Positions 36,601 through 42,781 of a stretch of 64,000 nucleotides of DNA are shown one piece after another (within the stretch, counting starts at the first letter, position 1; the number at the start of each line of letters is the position of its first letter). This stretch comes from Lepidostoma basale (lineage: Eukaryota > Arthropoda > Insecta > Trichoptera > Lepidostomatidae). The notes beneath the pieces are model-generated. The model ran no database searches. It was not told the origin of the DNA and was given only the letters and a program-made list of their open reading frames with translations. The stretch is from positions 930,001-994,000 of the forward strand of contig JAHDVF020001034.1 in NCBI GenBank assembly GCA_022606425.2, read 5' to 3'. A program made the position numbers and the translations under genes.

Positions 36601-39600
36601 GATTTTAAGTGTCAATTTGCTAAGAAGTTCGGAGTTATTAGATTTTGAAAAATAAATGCAAGCAGTAGTTTATATATTTCAAAACATACCTCTTCAGGAT
36701 TCTGTTGTGTGGATACTGAAACGGGAATCATCCAGATACAGTCGGTGTGTCCATTGGTCCCGTCGGCGCAGAACTTCTCCTGGCTCAGCGTCAGAACCCG
36801 GTCGGCGCCGCGCTGGGTAGACGTGACCTGCACTACAGGGAAACCCATCTGCTTGGTCCACGTGGACATCACTGCCCCCACGGGTTTGCTGGACGCCTCC
36901 TCCAGGGCAGCCCACAGATCTTCGGTGAAGGTGTTATTGTACTACAAGCGAATTATAAAATATAACTAATATGTCAGACATCTATCATTATTAAAATAAA
37001 ATAGATAAAAATAATGTTGTGTTACAATATGCAGTAAAATATTTTGTGGGTTTAAATACATACAAATATTTTCAAATGGAGTAATTGTTTCCATTGTCAG
37101 TTGGAAATAATAATAAAAACATTTATACTTCAGCTGACAATTATGGGAATTTTCTGATACCAATTGTGGTTAACTCACAAACTATATGTAACTTGAAAAA
37201 AATTACAATTTTACAAGTTATATATTATCTAATACAAGTTATAACTTTTATATAAATTATATTATATATTTCTGATAAATCCGAAGGTACATATAGAAAT
37301 AATGAACCGCCACAGAGTTCTTTCCTAACATACTCTCGATTCGTCAACATTCATACTTTGTGTCATACACGCACGTCGATTTCACTGACTCCTCACGTAG
37401 CCGGCATTCAATGTTTGATTCATTTGATCATATCACGTTTTCCTCTATCTTCCATTATTTCTTGTTCCGATTACATCTTCAACATATACTTTTTTTACCA
37501 TTATTTCTTCAGAAATCCTCTCCACGTGTCCAAAACATCTTAATAATCCTTTCATTATTTTGTTCATAACAATTTCATTCGCACTCCATTCACTTACTTA
37601 TATTTGCATTTGACTCTATCATATACTCAGTTCGGTGGACCTATTCAGATATCTCGGAAGCGAAGTAACCAGCTCTAATGACCTAAGTAAGGTCACAGGT
37701 GGATAGGGCTGCAGCAGTTGCAGGCTGCCTGAAAGATGTCATATAGAGAAACAAGGACATGAGGACTGACAGTAAGGTACGCATCTATAAGACCTGTGTG
37801 CGACCAATCCTCACATATGGCATTGAATCGAGGGCAGACACTGTCAAGACAAAGAGCATGCTCAGGACAACCGAGATGAAAACGCTCCGCGCTATAGCTG
37901 GCAAGACCCTACGTGATCGAGTTAGGAATACAGCAATCCGAGAAATCTGCGAGGTCGAAGATGTGGTCAGATGGGGACGTCAAAGACGGCGATACTGGCA
38001 TCAACACGTAGAAAGGATGAGCTCAAATAGAATACCACACATAGCTCTCCATGGAACGCCAAACGGACAACGCCGACCAGGAAGACCCCCGAAACGGTGG
38101 AGAGAAAGCTGGAGTTCAGCATCTCAAGAGAACCCGCCTGAAATAACAGACTCCTGAGTCTACCAAAAGGGAAGAAGAAGAAGAATATACTCAGTTCGAT
38201 TGCATATATTCCACATTCATGGTTCACTTCCATACATAAGGGTATCACGTTTTCCTCAGTCTTCCACTATTTCTTGTTCCGTTTACATCTTCAACGTATA
38301 CTTTATTTACCGTTATTTCTTCATTAATTTGCTCCATGTGTCCAAAACATCTTAATGACCCTTTCATTATTTTGTTCGTAACAATTTCATTCCATTCACA
38401 TATATTTCCATTTGCCTCCATATACTCAATTCCATTGCATATATTTCCACTTTCATGTTTCACTTCCATACATAAGGGTCGGTACAAGAATACCATTGTG
38501 CGCAATACAGATATTACAAGACCAATAAATATTTCATTCCAGCCCAAGATCATGAGTGATAAACTTTTATTAATACATTTTATAGAAATAAACATACCTG
38601 ATGCCTTGTAAGGTATAAGTTCATTCCCTTCCTAAAATCTTCATCGCCAATATACCTATGCAACATTCTGATGACCGATGCTCCCTTGTGATAGGAAATA
38701 TCATCAAATATCTCGTCTATCTCATCCGGGTGACCCACAGGCACTTCTATCGGGTGGGAGTTCTTCAAGCAGTCCAGTTCTAAGGCCCTGAAAATAATAT
38801 AAGATTTTAAAATAACAAAAACATAGCATTCAATCACGAAAACGGGTAAGCAGTTACTTTCATGGCAGCGTATTATTATCATTTGTGAGAAGTTGGAAGA
38901 TGCAGCAAAATTGCTACGAGTTTTAAGTTGGAGGATCGAAGTAGAAGACAGGACTTGGAGGCTAAAGTGGGTGATAGACGGGCGAGCAAGTACGCGTACT
39001 TATGGCTCGACGACCTTTTTCGCTCGTGTGTCACCGTAAGTACGCGTACTTTAAAACCGCCGAGTAAGTTCGTCGGCGATCCAACCGGTTTGAAATCTTA
39101 CTCGTAGCTCGTCTTGGCTCGTACGTGTGGCAGCACTGCGAGCCGCGAGCCGCCATTTTGTACGATATAATTCCTAAATACGATATAATTATAATACGAT
39201 ATAATTATAATACGATATAATTATAATACGATATAAATACGATCCTAAATACGATATAATTATAATACGATATAATAAATACGATATAATTATAATACGA
39301 TATAATTCCTAAATAACACAAAGCTTCTTCAGTGGACGACATCGCGATACGGTATGAGTAAGTTGGCGCGTGTATCGCCGACGTCGAGTCAAGTAAGTTC
39401 GCGATCTTAAAAACCGCAGACTTTAAGTTCGTACGTCTATCACCACCTTAAGGTTCGATATAGGCTGTAGGGCCATCGAAAAAGAAGATTATGTATGATT
39501 TATTTTTTTAAGTGCACCAGTTTGTAAAATCAATTACTCCAAGGGCACACTAAGAAAAGACTGACCGAATAGTGAAGTCTTTAGTAGTCTCTTAAATTTA

Positions 39601-42600
39601 ATGTCACGATCCTCATACTTAATACTATAACAGGGAGGCTTATCCACGCCAATGGATCCACAATGCAGAAAGCACGATCGCAAAAACTTGCTTTATTAGC
39701 TCTGACTGGAATCACAATGTTCGCATTTGTCTCCGGTGATTGGAGTGAACGTTGCCTTTCCGTTGGCATGGATGTCAACGCAGAGGTCCGAAATATATGC
39801 TGGCGCTCTCTGGTTTCTAGCCTTAAACACTGTCAAACACAATTAAAGTGAAAACAGTGTAATCTTCGTACAGAGTAGACCCAGAAATAAAAACAACAAG
39901 TAATATGAATGTTTCAGAAATATGCATTTTTGCATAAAGCTTCTGTGGTCTCTCAGATAGTTCTTCCTCGGGAACTGAGAACGGAATCTATATAGCCTTA
40001 CAAAATAATGAGACTCCTAAATGCATTAACGGTTAGTGCTATTCAGCGCTATTGCCCTGTAAGAGTTAATCGTGAAAATTGGGATTCTCAGGCGCTACGT
40101 TATTTAGTGTGTGTTTGTCGTTATTAGTCCATTTCATTGCATATTGGTTGATATTTGTCCATTTTATTTCCCTAGAGACCTATATAGAGTGCAAACGGCA
40201 GTATAAAATAATTAGTTGGTTATATAATATATATTTTATTTGACTACATACTAAACTAAAAGCCAATTAGAGAACAAGTCGCTAGACGCAAATGGCAGTG
40301 GATCGGTCACTCTCTGAGACGGAATCCAGCCTGCATCGCTCAGGGTGCACTAGACTGATCCCCTATGGGGGAAAGAGAAAGTGAGGCAGACCTAGAGCCA
40401 CCTGGAAAAGAACCCTGCAGGACGAGGTTAAGGCGGCAGGCCTCACTTGGGATGATGTTAGGCATCAGGCATGCGATAGAGTCGGGTGGAGAAGCTTCCT
40501 TGAGGCACTATGCACCACGGAGGTGTGACAGGACAAAAAGAAGAAGAGACATACTAAACTAATATTTCAAGAGTAAAAATATATATAGTCAATGCCTAAA
40601 ATTGTATTGTCAACACCGCCCTATTCAAATGATTATGGTTATCCAAAGTAGTGACATAAATATTAATTAGACAAGAAACTAATAGATTCAGAATAAATTA
40701 CACAAATAATAATAGTGCAAAACAGTTTTCATCTTTTGATCTGCCTCCTCCAAAACAACTCATTAAAGTTAATTGGTTTAATTATGGAAACTAAAGATAA
40801 GATTTTAAACACAAAATAATTAGCCAATAAAATCCTTTGTTCTAGGAAATTCTGACCTCAAACATCAGTAGTTATTTTATTTGGCATATGGTTATTCATC
40901 TTTGACATTGAATTTCACTATCTCTTTAAACACAAGCTGGTGTGTTATCTAATAATAGTAGATAAACACCCATACCAGCATCATGATAATAAATAAAAAA
41001 CTTTAAATGTACATTATTTGCACAAAAAAGCAGTTAACATTATATTTATTTTCAGAGCTGTGTAGGTACTGGTATCTACCACGGAACATTTTCCATTATT
41101 GTCTACATTTTGTACTTGGAAAGCATCCAACATTATTTTAATATTCAGTCCTGACTGCACTCCTACCAGTCATTAACTCGTGTTTTTATTTCAAAATAAG
41201 AATTTATCCTAGAATACAAATAACAAACATCATGTAAAAAAATATGTATATTGTTTGTTAAGACCAGGGTGTAAGCAAATTATTTGTTTTAAGACAAGAC
41301 TAACCTGATGTATGTTTCAGTCACAAATTGTGTCCAAATATCGTATTCTGGGAACAAATGGTTGACACAAAGGAACTCCACGAATGTGGCATAGCCCTCG
41401 TTCAGCCAAAGGTGGGTCCACCACTCCATAGTGACGAGGTTCCCGAACCACTGATGTGCCAGCTCGTGACCCACCACCAGCGCAATCCACTGCTTGCTCA
41501 CGGCAGAGGTGTTCTGTGGATCCACCAGCAGACAGGTCTCTCGGTACGTAACCAGGCCCCAGTTCTCCATGGCACCGGCCGAGAAATCCGCTATAGCAAT
41601 CAAGTCTATCTTCGGCAGAGGATAAGCAATGTTGAAGTACTGCTTGTAGTAAGGGAGCACTTTGGATGCCACCTCCAAGGCGAAGACACCTTGTTCTTTT
41701 TTCCCCACTGGAGTATATACCCTAACTAGAACACCGTCTTTAGACGTATCCTCTACATAATCATATTCTCCTATGACAATTGCCACCAAATAGGTGGACA
41801 TGATCGGGGTAGTGGCAAAGCGGATGGTGTTCAGGTCACCAGAGATGTTCTCTGACTTGACAGGCATGTTGGACAGGGCCACTCGGTCCTTGGGGACCAC
41901 AAGAGTGATGTCAAATGTAGCCTTAATAGCCGGCTCATCCCAGCAAGGAAAGCATCTACGAGCGTCCGTGGCCTCAAACTGTGTGACTCCAGCGTAGCGC
42001 ACCTCACCGTCAGGCCCGAGATACTTGCTCGCATAGAAACCCTTCATCTTGTCGTTAATTTCCCCAGAGAACTCCAAGTACAGGGTGCATTCTCCCGCGG
42101 GAACCGGGTCAACGAAAACCAACGAAACGGTCTCCTCATCGGCCGATAATGTTATCGCGGAAGGAGAAACAGTCACTCCGTCCGAAAGTTTCAAATCGGC
42201 CTTTTTTATTGTTAAGTCGAGCGCGTGAAAAATAATCTTCGGCGTTTCATCTTTAACCTGAAAATGATTTAAAATCATATTAATTATTTTGTTTTCGCTG
42301 CAAAACCAGACGCAAAGAACAATTCCAAACAATCGACAATTTTCATGACATTGCAAATTACGATCCTTACCGCTAATTTAACGAAAGTTTTCCCGTCAAA
42401 TTTTAGTGTTTCCAGATTGGGAATTAACTCAAGATCATAATGCTTCGGCACAACATTTTTCGGAAGTCTTTGAAAAGGTTTCTTTTCCGGCATTTTAAGT
42501 TTTTGTTTATACGATAGCACCGGTTGCGAGAGACTGAAGCGGCGAGCAGAGGTAGTATAGGTACCGTAACGACCGACTGACAGAGTAAACCGCTGCACCG

Positions 42601-42781
42601 CTGACACGTATCCCCGCGGCGGAGAGCCGCGCGCCGCCCGGCCGCTACCGCTCTGGCTCGGGTAACGGGACTCGTCGTGGACCGGCACGCGGCGAGCTAT
42701 TCCATTCTTTTCTGCAAATTTCTGTATAAAACGAGGAATAATCGCGATTCGTTTATAAAAAAAAGACGTTAACATATTCAA
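21413..42781 (-). CDS. Psa: Puromycin-sensitive aminopeptidase (gene-level entry, 10 exons)
   Basis: An M1-family zinc aminopeptidase that removes N-terminal residues from peptides; the family is cytosolic and acts downstream of the proteasome. Coding exons in transcription order: 42781-42371, 42257-41305, 38787-38598, 36941-36690, 29667-29590, 28489-28325, 26897-26620, 25001-24782, 23568-23446, 21625-21413. All introns are GT-AG and phases match throughout. From the internal Met at 42493 the product is 864 residues, close to the family core. From the upstream in-frame Met at 42781 it is 960. Exopeptidase motif GAMENWG begins at residue 269. The zinc site is HELAH (305-309) and E328, the expected HExxH-x18-E. 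The ERAP1-like C-terminal helical domain spans exons 6-10. Intron 4 is 7 kb and filled with transposons. The assignment rests on long recognised similarity to NPEPPS; start choice is uncertain. Confidence 0.95.
21893..22050 (+). mobile_element. tRNA-derived SINE, plus strand
   Basis: The 5' part has pol III boxes: TGGCCGAGTGG (A box, 21901) and GGATTCGATTCCC (B box, 21943). The tRNA-unrelated body (GTGTGATTGTTACACTGTC, TCACGTGATAATAAAATGGC) matches 23830-24079. The tRNA-like fold is not expected to be functional, and the tail is replaced by LINE-C sequence. Confidence 0.8.
22060..22500 (+). mobile_element. LINE-C C-terminus, 3' UTR and tail
   Basis: The longest family C-terminus here: [38 protein letters not shown], then after a shift TPVERAINLLNTVSSEIDVF and SESTFRRQILLILESILSS. 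A UTR and the TGATTTGATTTGATAATT tail end at about 22505. It follows the SINE directly. Confidence 0.8.
22590..22715. mobile_element. FB1, half copy
   Basis: GCCTTAGACAGGCGAAACATG and the right arm with GTTTTCATTCGTATTAATTA are present. The left arm is missing. Confidence 0.65.
22850..23085 (-). pseudogene. Jockey/CR1-type RT fragment
   Basis: The minus strand reads AKRSKLGNNKIFLIHKTVIR, LIFTYAASIWGYAAS and RNLQILQNKVKNHR, the post-palm region typical of jockey/CR1-like LINEs. Only about 65 residues remain. Confidence 0.6.
23097..23361. mobile_element. Foldback FB3, near-perfect hairpin
   Basis: Arms 23097-23223 and 23235-23361 (127 bp each) are reverse complements with few mismatches, separated by an 11-base loop. 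They contain AAATCGCAAAAGAAGAATG and GACACTTTTGTATTATTTC. It lies 85 bp from Psa exon 9 inside intron 9. Confidence 0.9.
23446..23568 (-). CDS. Psa: Psa exon 9
   Basis: 123 nt, 41 codons (residues 754-794, EDVRSQDTVFVIMSVANSRV to LIDRYQ). Phase 0 on both sides, so skipping it would keep the frame. Acceptor TTTCAG, donor GTATTT. Confidence 0.93.
23690..24385 (-). pseudogene. LINE-A copy split by a SINE
   Basis: The terminus with CCATCACGCCG is at 23697-23707 and coding sequence runs to 23829. The copy resumes at 24080 (TTAGTCATGCCATGTTTTCC) and continues to about 24385. The uninterrupted family sequence joins across the gap. Confidence 0.75.
23830..24079 (-). mobile_element. tRNA-derived SINE, minus strand
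   Basis: Full-length copy: 5' end at 24079, A box (complement of CCACTCTGCCA, 24058-24068), B box (complement of GGGAATCGAACCC, 24013-24025), and a body shared with 21893-22050. A poly-A tail (T run 23830-23845 on plus) completes it. It is inserted in LINE-A. Confidence 0.85.
24576..24690 (+). repeat. Short hairpin plus LINE 3' end
   Basis: CATCTGTTTCCGTGTGGTCC pairs with GGACTACATGGAAACAGATG around the centre GCTTCCTTGGAAGC. The following GGGCTATGTCCAGGAGT and GATGATGAT are an RTE-like LINE terminus. Confidence 0.65.
24782..25001 (-). CDS. Psa: Psa exon 8
   Basis: 220 nt, completing the split Arg and encoding residues 681-753 (FEAQQSGVAQIPADLRSACY to LEFAMS). Acceptor TTTGTAG, donor GTTAGT. 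Confidence 0.93.
25050..25112 (+). mobile_element. LINE-A extreme 3' end with GTTA tail
   Basis: CCCTTTCGGGGAGACGGCGTG followed by ATGGTTAGTTAGTTAGTTAG shows the family's simple-repeat tail most clearly. Confidence 0.75.
26300..26500 (-). mobile_element. LINE-A 3' fragment
   Basis: AACTAACTAATCATCACGCC followed by family sequence on the minus strand (complement of CGATTTCTCTGACTCTTCACG). Frame broken. Confidence 0.7.
26620..26897 (-). CDS. Psa: Psa exon 7
   Basis: 278 nt, residues 588-679 plus two bases of the next Arg codon (SLRLMEAFTEETNFTVWSSI to IAEAKR). Contains the conserved WSSIANCLSKLSILLSHTD block. Donor GTATAT. GC-rich compared with the introns. Confidence 0.93.
26985..27415 (+). 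pseudogene. LINE-B C-terminal copy
   Basis: The plus strand reads RMKTDSKVKIYKTCVLIYDI, VRVTEMWTMRTIAGGTLQDR, VRNTAIREICKVEDIVRWGR and QHRRHWNARVQKK, ending in GAAGAAGAAGAAGAG at about 27393-27407. Several small frameshifts. Confidence 0.8.
27625..27695 (-). mobile_element. LINE-C 3' tail
   Basis: The complement of CAATCAAATTGGTTTATTTT and AAGACATTACAAACAAAATT: family UTR end with simple repeat. Confidence 0.6.
27700..28240 (-). pseudogene. LINE-A C-terminal copy
   Basis: The minus strand reads VQKKDESSINALELRSQMYD, VKWFGQTERMGERRMVKTLC, GKRSHGRPRTVWYDQINQIL and NNRQACVSRCVNVEERRE. The terminus with GTTAGTTAGT is at 27700-27715. It upstream-joins AKIVTANRN-like sequence in another frame. 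Confidence 0.75.
28325..28489 (-). CDS. Psa: Psa exon 6
   Basis: 165 nt, 55 codons (residues 533-587, VNPGAVGYYRTRYTTKDLNK to AGHTPTVE). Phase 0 at both ends. The GxVGYYR motif begins the ERAP1-like C-terminal domain. Confidence 0.93.
28615..28775 (-). mobile_element. LINE-C 3' end
   Basis: The TCAATCAATCAAATCAGTTTA tail is followed on the minus strand by the family UTR and the last codons (complement of AAGACAAGATACTCTC). Confidence 0.7.
29090..29170. repeat. Repeat with GCGACCGGTTTCGCC word
   Basis: ATTTCGATAGCGACCGGTTT and CGCTGGCATCGACAGCCTGG resemble the terminal motif of elements with hammerhead-like cores (minus strand GGCGAAACCGGTCGC). No full core can be drawn. Confidence 0.35.
29325..29515. 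mobile_element. Foldback MITE FB1, decayed copy
   Basis: The left arm (GGAAATGACGTGTTTCCCAC) and right arm (CCCATAAAATATAATAAAAC) are diverged, and the loop is about 60 bp. Confidence 0.65.
29590..29667 (-). CDS. Psa: Psa exon 5
   Basis: 78 nt, 26 codons (residues 507-532, VALTTVLENKTQEVVLQGVS to WVK). Phase 0. Acceptor TTTGTCCGCAG, donor GTATAC. Confidence 0.92.
29886..30175. mobile_element. Possible pogo-like MITE remnant
   Basis: Starts ACAGTCAAACTCGGTTATTA, similar to pogo/Tigger termini and to the end at 31883. A matching right end is not visible, so this is a truncated copy or a coincidence. Confidence 0.3.
30178..31405 (-). pseudogene. LINE-A reverse transcriptase (best copy in the window)
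   Basis: The minus strand encodes an RT core plus C-terminus. Residues in order: SGRGCMDQIFALRSL, FCAFVDLQNDRVDRKKLWKV, GVKQGCVTSPWLFNLYLD, LLYADDAVLIADS (catalytic YADD), EFTYLGSMF, AKMAVHNGVLVPTLMYGSET, RWFGHMERMDERE. A frameshift in a GAGAGA run near 30433 moves the C-terminus to 30187-30459 (GKRSRGRPRKTWHDQINQLL to SAYPSGEMA). The coding end sits almost at the 3' terminus, followed by GTTAGTTAG-type sequence, as in RTE-clade LINEs. The N-terminal endonuclease is absent (5' truncation). It lies in Psa intron 4 on the same strand as Psa. Confidence 0.9.
31430..31675 (+). pseudogene. Possible Tigger-like transposase C-terminus
   Basis: One frame reads DKYDDSDVDDVVSVCRIEKS, MTISRAQDYLFTLDVLVEFF and LSALMGNLRSMRVKINVRQ, resembling the acidic linker and paired helices at the end of pogo/Tigger transposases. 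Identification is weak. Confidence 0.4.
31676..31865 (-). mobile_element. LINE-C C-terminal fragment
   Basis: The minus strand reads the family block (complement of CAACACGGCTGAGTTCTCAA and TATACCCTGATTAATCTAAA), equivalent to RGYFENSAVLEGV, in broken frame. Confidence 0.65.
31883..32220 (-). pseudogene. Pogo/Tigger transposon 3' end
   Basis: The plus-strand start ACAGCAAAACCTCGATATAA is a pogo/Tigger-type terminus. The minus strand reads KMKLSVVRSHLDDLITFVDY, HFRNFRELIIKKQQTSKVQT and KLDSFFKAG, the C-terminal tail of a Tigger-type transposase (compare the family's x-LDSFFK ending). The upstream acidic DEDGSEDSEDEE stretch fits too. The DDE core is absent. Confidence 0.65.
32220..32825. other. 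AT-rich, no gene recognised
   Basis: A 64-codon plus-strand ORF at 32529-32723 shows no domain. Confidence 0.35.
32850..33061 (+). pseudogene. LINE-D C-terminal fragment, left part
   Basis: The plus strand reads LGRPRQRRMDKVLADLVRLG and SSEAKTL, homologous to 17590-17835. It stops at the TTAA where the next element inserted and resumes at 33826. Confidence 0.65.
33062..33825. mobile_element. piggyBac-type MITE (TTAA target)
   Basis: 764 bp flanked by TTAA at 33058-33061 and 33826-33829. Without it, AAACTCTTTAA and TTAAGAGTTGTATGGCCAT join into the uninterrupted LINE-D sequence seen at 17600-17640. The ends begin CCC and CC, and subterminal ATGTGGTAAGTTCAGTTTACC and its counterpart (33095-33120 and 33790-33815) are inverted. 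No transposase ORF, so it is non-autonomous. Confidence 0.75.
33826..33870 (+). pseudogene. LINE-D fragment, right part
   Basis: TTAAGAGTTGTATGGCCATA continues the sequence broken at 33061. Confidence 0.6.
33870..34200. other. No gene recognised
   Basis: AT-rich intronic sequence. Confidence 0.4.
34200..34990 (-). pseudogene. LINE-A C-terminal copy
   Basis: Two frames on the minus strand: 34635-34982 (KSKVMVLEKEECMTDCDISA, LEQVTEFVYLGSMFTRDGRM, RRVGAGNKINGALKVITAN) and 34274-34648 (MYGSDVWSWQKKDESRINAV, KGSLRWFGHMERMDEGRIVK, KRSRGRPRKTWHDQINRLLK). Ends at AACTAACTAACTAACG (34205-34225). One frameshift near 34645. Confidence 0.85.
34990..35290. other. No gene recognised
   Basis: AT-rich intronic sequence. 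Confidence 0.4.
35291..35573. mobile_element. Foldback FB4, 72-bp perfect-type arms
   Basis: Arms 35291-35362 and 35502-35573 are essentially exact reverse complements (AATTTTATAAGGATTAATTG to CAGAAGGTGGTG). The 139-bp middle contains GAGCGATCGC. No ORF with a domain. Likely a MITE of unknown superfamily. Confidence 0.9.
35760..35865 (-). mobile_element. Repeat with hammerhead-like core, minus strand
   Basis: On the minus strand CTGATGA (35834-35828), a stem region and GAAAC (35810-35806) are followed by the self-complementary ACAGCTGT. The outer sequence AAATAAATTGTGATAC matches 2800-2815, so this is the second copy of the family at 2690-2840. Stem II has a mismatch here. Confidence 0.35.
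35865..36140. other. No gene recognised
   Basis: AT-rich intronic sequence. Confidence 0.4.
36140..36255 (-). mobile_element. LINE-A 3' fragment
   Basis: AAACTAACTAGCTAAGGGGTAG and following family sequence to CATGCACGCG. About 110 bp. Confidence 0.65.
36255..36689. other. Intronic sequence next to exon 4
   Basis: No repeat or exon recognised. Confidence 0.4.
36690..36941 (-). CDS. Psa: Psa exon 4
   Basis: 252 nt, 84 codons (residues 423-506, YNNTFTEDLWAALEEASSKP to STQQNPEE). Contains the conserved MSTWTKQMGFPVVQV block and LSQEKFCADG. Phase 0 both sides. Acceptor CGCTTGTAG, donor GTATGT. Confidence 0.94.
37280..37634 (-). pseudogene. LINE-A fragment, right of a LINE-B insertion site
   Basis: The minus strand carries family C-terminal coding sequence in broken frame (complement of CACGTCGATTTCACTGACTC, CATTATTTTGTTCATAAC). 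It continues at 38199. Confidence 0.7.
37621..37634 (+). repeat. Target-site duplication, left
   Basis: ATATACTCAGTTCG, repeated exactly at 38185-38198, flanks the LINE-B insertion. Confidence 0.85.
37635..38184 (+). pseudogene. LINE-B insertion, 5'-truncated, with GAA tail
   Basis: The plus strand encodes RTDSKVRIYKTCVRPILTYG, IESRADTVKTKSMLRTTEMK, RVRNTAIREICEVEDVVRWG and GQRRPGRPPKRWRESWSSAS, ending at a stop before GAAGAAGAAGAAGA. The 5' truncation, the simple-repeat tail and the 14-bp duplications together show target-primed reverse transcription. The best preserved LINE-B copy here. RT palm is missing. Confidence 0.9.
38185..38198 (+). repeat. Target-site duplication, right
   Basis: ATATACTCAGTTCG, exact copy of 37621-37634. 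Confidence 0.85.
38199..38520 (-). pseudogene. LINE-A fragment, left part of the split copy
   Basis: Family sequence (NKIMKGSLRCFGHMEQINEE, VEDVNGTRNSGRLRK and the LCMEVKHESG region) on the minus strand, partly duplicated: TTCCATACATAAGGGT occurs at 38228 and 38466. Confidence 0.7.
38598..38787 (-). CDS. Psa: Psa exon 3
   Basis: 190 nt: the last base of a split Arg codon, then residues 360-422 (ALELDCLKNSHPIEVPVGHP to MNLYLTRHQ). Contains the conserved SHPIEV and YHKGASVIRML blocks of M1 peptidases. Confidence 0.94.
38966..39448. mobile_element. PIF/Harbinger-type MITE with internal AT array
   Basis: TAA at 38963-38965 and 39449-39451 flanks termini AGTGGGTGATAGAC and (inverted) AGGTGGTGATAGAC. 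The 3-bp TWA-type target duplication fits PIF/Harbinger. The centre (39158-39310) is an irregular array of TACGATATAATTATAA units, and the arms are rich in ACGCGTACTT and CGACG. No ORF. Confidence 0.7.
40270..40555 (+). pseudogene. LINE 3' end (RTE-like)
   Basis: Broken plus-strand frames give WQWIGHSLRRNP-, GRPRATWKRTLQDEV- and GLTWDDVRHQACDRVGWRSF-like blocks, the usual C-terminal tail of insect RTE-type LINEs, ending near AAAAAGAAGAAGAG (40534-40547). Confidence 0.65.
41305..42257 (-). CDS. Psa: Psa exon 2 (catalytic exon)
   Basis: 953 nt, residues 42-358 plus two bases. Holds the N-terminal beta domain (GEINDKMKGFYASKY, VTQFEATDARRCFPCWDEPA), GAMENWGLVTYRE and HELAHQWFGNLVTMEWWTHL followed by WLNEG. 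The zinc ligands and general base are intact, so the enzyme should be active. Acceptor TTTTCAG, donor GTTAGT. Confidence 0.96.
42258..42370 (-). other. Psa intron 1 (113 bp)
   Basis: Short GT-AG intron, donor GTAAGG, acceptor AATCATTTTCAG. Confidence 0.9.
42371..42781 (-). CDS. Psa: Psa exon 1, with optional N-terminal extension
   Basis: From Met 42493 the core begins MPEKKPFQRLPKNVVPKHYD, matching the family's internal start. The frame remains open upstream to Met 42781, adding 96 residues rich in Arg, Ser and hydrophobics with almost no acid at the start (MNMLTSFFYKRIAIIPRFIQ, ending near TTSARRFSLSQP). This could be a mitochondrial presequence or translated 5' UTR. Human PSA also has a leader before the same internal Met. 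Confidence 0.85.

Larger units (their letters stand above)
29668..36689 (-). other. Psa intron 4 (7 kb), transposon-filled
   Basis: Holds LINE-A RT copies at 30178-31405 and 34200-34990, pogo/Tigger remnants, LINE-C, a LINE-D copy split by a piggyBac-type insertion, foldback FB4 and a hammerhead-like repeat. Details are given in the separate entries. No nested host gene was seen. Confidence 0.85.
36942..38597 (-). other. Psa intron 3
   Basis: Contains a LINE-A copy (minus) that was split by a LINE-B insertion (plus) flanked by 14-bp target repeats. Confidence 0.85.
38788..41304 (-). other. Psa intron 2
   Basis: Contains a PIF/Harbinger-type MITE (38966-39448), a LINE tail (40270-40555) and otherwise AT-rich unassigned sequence (39450-40270, 40560-41300). 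Confidence 0.8.
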
